This document shows positions 1-5,062 of a stretch of 6,736 bases of DNA, piece after piece; the first letter of the stretch is position 1; each line of letters starts with the position of its first letter. The notes beneath the pieces were generated by a model. It was not told where the DNA came from, did no database searches, and was given only the letters and a program-made list of their open reading frames with translations. This DNA is from Phenylobacterium sp. (lineage in GTDB: Bacteria; Pseudomonadota; Alphaproteobacteria; Caulobacterales; Caulobacteraceae), in NCBI GenBank assembly GCA_028290925.1, contig JAQGIX010000085.1, forward strand, positions 1 through 6,736. Reading direction: 5' to 3'. Both the position numbers and the translations under genes were made by a program.

Positions 1-526
1 CCTGCTCAGGCGTCCCGGCGCGCACATACTCGCGCATGCGGAACAGCTGCATGCGGCAGGGATCGCTCGAGGGCTCGTGGCGGAAGCAATAGGACTGCAC
101 GTCGAACAGGCGGCCCTGCGGCGGCAGGGTCCCCTGCGCCGCCAGCATCGGATAGAGCGGGTAGCAGGCGGCCGGCGTCAGGGCGACGTCGGTGGCGACC
201 TGGTCCTTGGTCCAGTCCTCCTGGGCGTCGATCTTGCCCAGCAGATCGGCGTGGTCGTGATCGCTGCCGCAGAAGGCGTGCACCGTGCCGGCCAGCTGCG
301 GGAAGCTCTTCATGTAGCCGCTGATCTCCAGCTGGGTCCGCGTCACCGCCGGCGGGAAGCGCAGCACCTCGGCGCCGTCGCCGGCCCCGATCTCGGTCAC
401 CAGGGCCTCGAAGCGGGCGATCACGTCCTCGAACACGCCGCTGCGGCCGTAGAGGCCGTCCACCCCCGTGGGTATCAGGTGGCCGGCGGCGACCATCTGC
501 TCGAGCAGGTTCGGCTGGGCGTCCAT
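1..526 (-). CDS. Amino acid--[acyl-carrier-protein] ligase (SerRS-like class II), 3' part cut by window edge
   Basis: Only the first 175 residues lie in the window. The start is ATG at 526-524, one base after the TGA of the upstream flavoprotein gene, with GGAGGG at 538-533 six bases before it. The product resembles the catalytic core of atypical seryl-tRNA synthetases: residues 116-127 (LTPAACYPLYPM), a motif-2-like FRHEPS at 148-153 and FRMREYVR at 162-169. Cys121 and Glu166 sit where I recall zinc ligands Cys131 and Glu176 of Bradyrhizobium Bll0957 (constant offset of 10); the third ligand, a Cys, would fall outside the window. The long N-terminal tRNA-binding coiled coil of true SerRS is absent, as expected for enzymes that load an amino acid (glycine or alanine in studied members) on a carrier protein rather than tRNA. 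The adjacent carrier-protein gene supports this role. Specificity cannot be read from this part. Family assignment is fairly firm. Confidence 0.87.
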   Translation of the reverse strand, partial: MDAQPNLLEQMVAAGHLIPTGVDGLYGRSGVFEDVIARFEALVTEIGAGDGAEVLRFPPAVTRTQLEISGYMKSFPQLAGTVHAFCGSDHDHADLLGKIDAQEDWTKDQVATDVALTPAACYPLYPMLAAQGTLPPQGRLFDVQSYCFRHEPSSDPCRMQLFRMREYVRAGTPEQ

Positions 527-527
527 A

Positions 528-1709
528 TCAGGCCCTCCGGGCTGCGGCCGGCCGCTGGATCAGCATCATCTGGCCGGCCCCGGCCATGATGCGGTCGTTG
601 GAGATCATCAGCCGGGCGGAATGGATGTCGCGCAGGTGGCGGCCCAGGCCATAGGGCCCGGAATTCTTGTAGCCCTGCAGCCCGCAGATCATCAGGGCGT
701 CCTCCACCACCTGTAGTGCGGTGGTCGAGACCGAGACCTTCAGGGCGTTCATGGCCAGGCTGAAGCTCACCGTGGCCGCCCGCTCGGGCGCGGCGCGCAT
801 GGCCGCCCAGCGGGTGAGCCCATCGGCGATCGCGGCCTCTATGGTGCGGAACCGGGCGTAGGCCTCCGCCAGCTTGGTCGCGCTGGCCGGCGGCGTTCCC
901 GGCGACTTGCGGGCCTCGGCGATGACGAAGGCCTGGGCCCTGGCCATGGCGTCGGCGGCGACGCCGCACCAGACGCTGCTCCACAGGATGTGCGAGGCGG
1001 CGATCATCGACTCCGCGGCGATGTCCGCGAACGGCTTGGGCAGGATCTGTTCGGTTGGAGCCGCCGCCTTGAAGCGGAAGCCGTGGCTGCAGGTGCCGCG
1101 CATGCCAAGCGCGTCCCAGGTGGAGACCCGCTCCAGCTCGTACTGGTCGCGCAGCAGGACGCAGAGCACCTGGTCCGACGACGGCGCCTCGGGATCGCGC
1201 CTTGCGGTCGCGAAAATCGCGTCGGTCTCCTCGCCGTAGGAGATCACCGGCGCGGCCTTGGCCAGGTTGAACCGCTCGCCGTCGGCCTCCACTGCGCAGA
1301 TCGATTGCCTGAGGTCGCCGCCGACCCCGGCCTCGGTGGTCGAGGAAGCGAACAGCAGCTGATCGGTGGCGGCGCGATTCATCAGCTCGCGGTGCCAGGC
1401 GCTCTCCATCCCGCAGTCGAGCAGATTGGCCAGGCAGATGTGGTGCATGGCGAACACCATCGCCGTCGAGGCGCAGGCGGCCCCCAGGGCGGTGCAGATG
1501 GGCGCGATCTCCGCCAGGCCCGCGCCCTCGCCGCCCAGCTCCGGCGGCACGGCGAAGCCCAGCAGGCGGGCCTCGCGCAGGGCTTCAATGGCCTCCAGAG
1601 GGAAGCGGCCCTCGCGGTCGACGGCTTCGGCGTGGTGGGCGGCGGTCTCGACCGCGGCCTGCACCCGCTCGGCAAGGCTGGCGCCCGCCACTTCGCCCAG
1701 GGGTTTCAT
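528..1709 (-). CDS. Acyl-CoA dehydrogenase-like flavoprotein of the aminoacyl-carrier cassette
   Basis: 393 residues, the usual length for the acyl-CoA dehydrogenase superfamily. An N-terminal helical domain (about 10-115, with FAVPPELGGEGAGLAEI at 52-68) is followed by a beta domain (about 117-225, with FASSTTEAGVGGD at 120-132 and DALGMRGTCSHG at 199-210) and a C-terminal helical domain (about 230-380, with CGLQGYKNSGPYGLGRHLRD at 342-361). These are the FAD- and acyl-binding landmarks of the family. The glutamate of the usual IYEGT-type motif is not present: an ungapped alignment from Arg360-Asp361 puts Ile369 there, within MISNDRI. The likely substrate is an aminoacyl or acyl group on the neighbouring carrier protein rather than a CoA ester; oxidation or hydroxylation are both possible. 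Its ATG overlaps the carrier's stop codon (ATGA, 1709-1706), so translation is probably coupled, and it ends one base before the ligase gene. The family is clear; the reaction is not. Confidence 0.87.
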   Translation of the reverse strand: MKPLGEVAGASLAERVQAAVETAAHHAEAVDREGRFPLEAIEALREARLLGFAVPPELGGEGAGLAEIAPICTALGAACASTAMVFAMHHICLANLLDCGMESAWHRELMNRAATDQLLFASSTTEAGVGGDLRQSICAVEADGERFNLAKAAPVISYGEETDAIFATARRDPEAPSSDQVLCVLLRDQYELERVSTWDALGMRGTCSHGFRFKAAAPTEQILPKPFADIAAESMIAASHILWSSVWCGVAADAMARAQAFVIAEARKSPGTPPASATKLAEAYARFRTIEAAIADGLTRWAAMRAAPERAATVSFSLAMNALKVSVSTTALQVVEDALMICGLQGYKNSGPYGLGRHLRDIHSARLMISNDRIMAGAGQMMLIQRPAAARRA

Positions 1710-1957
1710 GCCGCCATCGAGCCCGGCGAGAGGGCCTCGACCGCGCGCGCGATGGCGCCGGCGCTGCGGAACGTGGCCCGGTTGAGCATCTCCTCCGGGA
1801 ATTCGATCTCGAAGGTCTCCTCCAACGCCAGCATCAGCTGGACCGAGGCAAAGGACTTCATTCCCGCGCGATAGAGATCGGTGTCGTCAGCGATCGCCTC
1901 CGCCCCTTGCGGCAGGCCCGCGTGCGCCACGATGAGTTCGCGGATTTTTTCCATCAT
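1706..1957 (-). CDS. Small acyl/aminoacyl carrier protein (phosphopantetheine-binding)
   Basis: 83 residues, the typical size of a free-standing carrier protein. Helix I is at about 3-13, acidic DDTDLYRAGMKSF at 24-36, helix II SVQLMLALEETFEIEFPEEM at 38-57, and a last helix SAGAIARAVEAL at 65-76. Ser35 in GMKSF is the predicted site of 4'-phosphopantetheine attachment. The residue before it is Lys34, not the Asp of the DSL motif seen in fatty-acid ACPs. The gene opens the cassette and overlaps the flavoprotein gene by 4 bp; the SerRS-like ligase lies two genes on. By analogy with Bradyrhizobium and Agrobacterium, this is the acceptor for the activated amino acid. Two tandem ATGs (1957-1955 and 1954-1952) are possible starts; I chose the first because GGAGGAGG at 1975-1968 is 10 bases from it and 13 from the second. 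It is unlikely to be the housekeeping ACP. Confidence 0.88.
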   Translation of the reverse strand: MMEKIRELIVAHAGLPQGAEAIADDTDLYRAGMKSFASVQLMLALEETFEIEFPEEMLNRATFRSAGAIARAVEALSPGSMAA

Positions 1958-1967
1958 CGCGGACTGC

Positions 1968-1975
1968 CCTCCTCC
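1968..1975 (-). promoter_or_regulatory. Strong ribosome binding site for the carrier-protein gene
   Basis: Read on the minus strand the bases are GGAGGAGG, a strong Shine-Dalgarno sequence 10 bases upstream of the first of two tandem ATG codons. It supports the short 83-residue carrier protein as the first gene of the cassette. Confidence 0.6.
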
Positions 1976-2010
1976 AGGCGCACAGGTCAGGCCGGCGCCA
2001 CTTGATCCCG

Positions 2011-2036
2011 GTTATTCCGGACGCGCCTTTGAACGC
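2011..2036 (-). promoter_or_regulatory. Weak candidate promoter for the carrier/flavoprotein/ligase cassette
   Basis: On the minus strand GGAATAAC (2018-2011) matches 6 of 8 positions of the Caulobacter-type -10 consensus GCTANAWC. A TTCAAA-like element lies at about 2034-2029, but the spacing between them is shorter than usual. It would give a leader of roughly 45-50 bases. The candidate -10 is inside a CCGG-N5-CCGG inverted repeat (2008-2020), which could be an operator or chance. The evidence is motif matching only. Confidence 0.2.
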
Positions 2037-2186
2037 ATGGCCAAGCCGGGTTGTTGCAAGGCTCTGGGTAAATGGGCTTTGTCGGTGGCCGACCGAAGAG
2101 CTCAACCTACGGATCAACCACCGCGGCCGCGGGCCAAAAGGGGCCTCACGCCCGGCGCTCGATTCCCGCGAGCCTCCCAGAGCAGA

Positions 2187-2218
2187 ATCTGTGATCGTGC
2201 GGGGCGCGGCGCTAGACA
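2187..2218 (+). promoter_or_regulatory. Candidate promoter for the UDP-glucuronate decarboxylase gene
   Basis: GCTAGACA at 2211-2218 resembles the alphaproteobacterial/Caulobacter -10 element GCTANAWC (6 of 8 positions). It lies 16 bases upstream of the ATG at 2235, so the leader would be very short. No convincing -35 box is seen 10-20 bases upstream, and there is no strong Shine-Dalgarno sequence before the start (only GAAAGC at 2222-2227). A second, more distal promoter in the 277-bp intergenic region is possible. Confidence 0.27.
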
Positions 2219-2234
2219 ACTGAAAGCTGAGTCT

Positions 2235-3182
2235 ATGAAGCGGATCCTGGTCACCGGCGGCGCCGGCTTCATCGGCTCGCATCTGTGCGAGCGGCTGCTC
2301 GGCCAGGGGCACGAGGTGCTGTGCATCGACAACTTCTACACCGGCACGCGCCGAAACGTCGCTCGGCTGATGGACGACCAAAACTTCGAGCTGATGCGCC
2401 ACGACGTGACCTTCCCGCTCTTCGTGGAGGTCGATGAGATCTACAATCTCGCCTGCCCGGCGTCGCCGATCCACTACCAGTTCGATCCCGTCCAGACGAC
2501 CAAGACCTCGGTGCACGGGGCGATCAACCTGCTGGGGCTGGCCAAGCGCCGCCGGGCCAAGATCTTCCAGGCCTCCACCAGCGAGGTCTACGGCGATCCC
2601 ACCCAACACCCGCAGACCGAGGAATACTGGGGCAACGTCAATCCGATCGGCTTCCGCTCCTGCTACGACGAGGGCAAGCGCTGCGCCGAGACCCTGTTCT
2701 TCGACTACCACCGCCAGCACAAGCTCAGGATCAAGGTGGCGCGGATCTTCAACACCTACGGCCCACGCATGCATCCCAACGACGGCCGGGTGGTCTCCAA
2801 CTTCGTGGTCCAGGCGCTGAACGGCGAGCCGATCACGCTCTATGGCGACGGCCAGCAGACCCGTTCCTTCTGCTTCGTCGACGACCTGGTGGAGGGCTTC
2901 CTGCGCCTGATGGACACCGGCGACGAGGTGACCGGGCCGATCAACCTGGGAAATCCGGGCGAGTTCACCATCAAGCAACTCGCCGAGACGGTGATCGAGC
3001 TCACCGGCTCGAAGTCGACGATCGAGTACCGGCCCTTGCCGCAGGACGATCCGCGCCAGCGCCAGCCGGACATCACAAAGGCCAAGGCGATCCTCGATTG
3101 GGAGCCGACCATCCAGCTCAAGGAAGGCGTCAGCCGGACGATCGCCTATTTCGACGCGCTCTTGAAGGAAGGCGTGGCCTAG
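2235..3182 (+). CDS. UDP-glucuronate decarboxylase (UDP-xylose synthase, UXS-type NAD-dependent SDR)
   Basis: 315 residues, the normal size for soluble bacterial UXS. The enzyme oxidises UDP-glucuronate at C4 with bound NAD+, decarboxylates it and reduces the product to UDP-xylose in the cytoplasm, for xylose-containing polysaccharide or glycoconjugate synthesis. The Rossmann motif GGAGFIG is at 8-14 and the acidic NAD-ribose position is IDNFYTG at 31-37. The UXS-typical ACPASPIHYQFDP is at 73-85, STSEVYGDP at 114-122 with Glu117, and catalytic Tyr144 and Lys148 are in YDEGK. RIFNTYGPRMHPNDGRVVSN (170-189) and DDPRQRQPD (271-279, with Arg276) are also diagnostic against plain epimerases and dTDP-glucose dehydratases. 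The frame stays open upstream to 1881, but MKRILVTGG is the conserved start, so ATG 2235 was chosen. The gene is alone on its strand, divergent from the carrier cassette and convergent with the HupE-like gene. Confidence 0.93.
   Translation: MKRILVTGGAGFIGSHLCERLLGQGHEVLCIDNFYTGTRRNVARLMDDQNFELMRHDVTFPLFVEVDEIYNLACPASPIHYQFDPVQTTKTSVHGAINLLGLAKRRRAKIFQASTSEVYGDPTQHPQTEEYWGNVNPIGFRSCYDEGKRCAETLFFDYHRQHKLRIKVARIFNTYGPRMHPNDGRVVSNFVVQALNGEPITLYGDGQQTRSFCFVDDLVEGFLRLMDTGDEVTGPINLGNPGEFTIKQLAETVIELTGSKSTIEYRPLPQDDPRQRQPDITKAKAILDWEPTIQLKEGVSRTIAYFDALLKEGVA
3179..3182. other. CTAG palindrome that ends two convergent genes
   Basis: The four bases CTAG contain the TAG stop of the decarboxylase gene on the plus strand (3180-3182) and the TAG stop of the HupE-like gene on the minus strand (3181-3179). 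There is no intergenic space and hence no room for a dedicated terminator between the two genes. Confidence 0.95.
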
Positions 3183-4186
3183 GCCGGCCCGCCCACGGCG
3201 GCTGCGACCCGCTCGATCAGCCAGAACGCGGCCAGGCCACCGATCGCATAGGCCGGGGCCCAGGTCGCGAGCGCCGGGCGTGCGAGCAGGCCGCGGGCCG
3301 GCGAGCGGCGGACCAGCCCGAGCAGGCCCAGCACCGCGGCGATGAAGATCAGCTGCCCGATCTCGACGCCCAGGTTGAACAGCAACAGCGCCTGGGGCGC
3401 CGCCTTCGCCGGAAGGCCGATCTGGGCCAGAGCGCCGGCGAAGGCCATGCCGTGCAGCAGGCCGAACGAGAAGGCGATCAGCCAAGGCTTGCGGCGGCTG
3501 AGCGTGTCGCGGCGCCGTCCGGGCGCCAGCTCGCAGGCCACGAAGACGATGGAGAGCGCCACCAGGGCCTCGATGACCGCGCTCGGGAAGGCGATGTAGC
3601 CCAGCGCCGCCAGCGCCAGCGTCAGGCTGTGCGCCACGGTGAAGGCCGAGATCGCCTTCACCAGCCGCCAGCTGGGCCCGATCAGCAGCAGCAGGCCGAG
3701 CACGAACAGCAGGTGGTCGAAGCCGGTGAGGATGTGCTCCACCCCGAGCCGCAGATAGGCCGGCACAGCCAGGCCGGAGGGCTTGGCGAGCGCCAGCGTC
3801 TCAGCGGGCGCTGAGGGCTTCAGCACCTCGTCGATCTGGCGGCCATCGGCGGTGGTGATCCGCAGGAGCACGTCGGTGACCGTCTCCGCCAGCCCTTCGA
3901 TGCTGACGGTCTGGCCCTCCAGCGCCAGCCCGTTCCGGACGCGCCAGGTCTTCTCGACGAAGCCGGCCTCGGCGGTCTGCGCCGCAGGCTCGGCCTCCAG
4001 CGCGCCGCCGGAAAGATGCGGCGAAAGGTGGATGACCATCTCGCCCATGGCCGGCTGCTTCCAGGTCACGTCGTAGGCGTGGGGGCCGCGCTCGACGATC
4101 TGCAGCAGGGCCGGGCGAACCTCGTGGGCCGCGGCGACGCCGGCCGCGGCGAGCCAGAGCAGGATCGTCAAAAAAAGCCTCTTCAC
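3179..4186 (-). CDS. HupE/UreJ family membrane protein with periplasmic N-terminal domain
   Basis: 335 residues with a GTG start (4186-4184) that overlaps the stop of the isomerase gene (GTGA); GAGG lies four bases upstream. Residues 1-20 form a signal peptide (Lys-Arg, hydrophobic core, AAA), so cleavage before His21 would expose an N-terminal HEVRPA. A soluble beta-rich segment (about 21-130) follows, then roughly six to seven hydrophobic segments between about 140 and 330. Membrane motifs are LGVEHILTGFDHLLF (147-161), which contains the HX5DH signature of HupE (His151, Asp157, His158), FTVAHSLTL (182-190, His186), FGLLHGMAFAG (241-251, His245) and FNLGVEIGQL (270-279, Glu275). HupE and UreJ are nickel permeases or metal-delivery proteins, but no hydrogenase or urease gene is visible here, so the metal is open. 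It is last of three genes with DUF3604 and PpiC-like genes upstream, and a role in metal supply to that exported enzyme is my inference. Confidence 0.86.
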   Translation of the reverse strand: MKRLFLTILLWLAAAGVAAAHEVRPALLQIVERGPHAYDVTWKQPAMGEMVIHLSPHLSGGALEAEPAAQTAEAGFVEKTWRVRNGLALEGQTVSIEGLAETVTDVLLRITTADGRQIDEVLKPSAPAETLALAKPSGLAVPAYLRLGVEHILTGFDHLLFVLGLLLLIGPSWRLVKAISAFTVAHSLTLALAALGYIAFPSAVIEALVALSIVFVACELAPGRRRDTLSRRKPWLIAFSFGLLHGMAFAGALAQIGLPAKAAPQALLLFNLGVEIGQLIFIAAVLGLLGLVRRSPARGLLARPALATWAPAYAIGGLAAFWLIERVAAAVGGPA

Positions 4187-5010
4187 GGCGCCTCGCCCGC
4201 CACCACCACGCGGTAGCGCCGGTGCAGGCCCTGCAGGAAGGCGGCGTTGTTGGCCGCCCGCCGTTCGGCGATCCAGGCGTCGCGCACGTCGCCGCGGACC
4301 TGATCGAACGATGCGACGTCGGCCCCCTGACGGCTCTCCACCCGGACCAGATGCATCCCGTAGGCCGAGGGGACGGGCCCGATCCAGGCGCCGATCGGGG
4401 CCGCCTGCACCGCCTTGGCGTAGGCCGGACCGTAGTCGCGGACCAGGTCGTCGAGGCTGGCGTCGGCATAGGTGAGCGGTAGCAGGAACGGATCGCCCGC
4501 GACCGCCTCGCCGCGCGTGGCCCGGTCCAGCGCCTGGGCGGCGGCTGCCCGCGCGGCCTCGGCGCCCCGGTCGCCGGTGAAGAACAGCTGCCGCAGGGCG
4601 ATGTGCGCCGGCGTGGCGTACTGCGCCTTGGTCCGTTCGTAGTAGGCCCTGAGCGTCGCCGCGTCGGGCTCGGCGATCGCGCCCACGTCCTCGCTGGCGA
4701 AAGCCGTCTTCTGGGCCAGCCGGCGGCGGATGATCAGGTCGTCCTTGTCGAGGCCGAGGCGTTTGGCCTCGGCGGCCAGCAACTCCTCGTCGATGCGGTC
4801 CTTGAGGATCGCCTGCAGCTCGGGCCGGGTGGGCGCCCGGCCGCTCTGCAGCTGCCAGTAGGTGACCAGCTGGTTGAGCTCCTGCTCGTCGATGCGCACC
4901 GTCGGCCGCTCGGCGGCTCGCACGAGCTGGAGGGCGCCGAACAGCAGGGCCCCGATCAGCAGGAAATGCGTCAGCGGCTCGCGGGCGATCCGCTTCAGCA
5001 CGCCGACCAT
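4183..5010 (-). CDS. Membrane-anchored PpiC/parvulin-type peptidyl-prolyl cis-trans isomerase
   Basis: 275 residues from ATG 5010. One N-terminal membrane anchor (about 14-32, THFLLIGALLFGALQLV) follows the basic KRIAR, so the rest should face the periplasm. A SurA/PpiD-like helical region (about 38-130, with ELQAILKDRIDEELLAAEA) precedes a parvulin-type rotamase domain at about 132-226: ATPAHIALRQLFF at 132-144 and the terminal GPVPSAYGMHLVRV at 211-224, with His136 and His220 at the positions usually held by parvulin histidines. The frame stays open upstream to 5205 into the DUF3604 gene. ATG 5010 was chosen because the resulting KRIAREPLTHFLLIGALLF start is typical of the family; a TTG at 5058 is an alternative. 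No strong Shine-Dalgarno is seen. It lies 52 bases after the DUF3604 stop and overlaps the HupE-like gene by 4 bp. Probable role: foldase for an exported partner; activity itself is unproven, as many family members act as chaperones. Confidence 0.85.
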   Translation of the reverse strand: MVGVLKRIAREPLTHFLLIGALLFGALQLVRAAERPTVRIDEQELNQLVTYWQLQSGRAPTRPELQAILKDRIDEELLAAEAKRLGLDKDDLIIRRRLAQKTAFASEDVGAIAEPDAATLRAYYERTKAQYATPAHIALRQLFFTGDRGAEAARAAAAQALDRATRGEAVAGDPFLLPLTYADASLDDLVRDYGPAYAKAVQAAPIGAWIGPVPSAYGMHLVRVESRQGADVASFDQVRGDVRDAWIAERRAANNAAFLQGLHRRYRVVVAGEAP

Positions 5011-5062
5011 GGGTGCGGTCCAGGCCGCCTTGTCGGGAACGCCGGCTACGCTCGCCAAGCGC

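Noticed and set aside
990..1874. 294-codon open frame on the plus strand opposite the flavoprotein and carrier genes
   Set aside because: Composition is typical of a shadow frame (G/R/A/Q/H rich), there are no recognisable motifs, and the minus strand genes explain the region fully.
2131..2146. Possible terminator-like GGCC...GGCC hairpin in the intergenic region
   Set aside because: The stem is only 4 bp, no U-tract follows, and both upstream genes are divergent, so a terminator is not expected here.
1881..2234. N-terminal extension of the decarboxylase frame upstream of ATG 2235
   Set aside because: The extension runs into the carrier-protein gene on the other strand, has no domain-like character, and the conserved Rossmann start MKRILVTGG begins at 2235.
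1887..3485. 532-codon open frame on the minus strand opposite the UDP-glucuronate decarboxylase gene
   Set aside because: It is antisense to a gene with complete family motifs, its protein is low-complexity (R/D/A/G/L rich) and it crosses three other gene boundaries. Long antisense frames are expected in GC-rich DNA.
3179..4186. Calling the gene a true hydrogenase (hupE) or urease (ureJ) nickel permease
   Set aside because: The HX5DH motif is present, but the long periplasmic N-terminal domain and lack of hydrogenase or urease genes nearby argue for a distinct subfamily.
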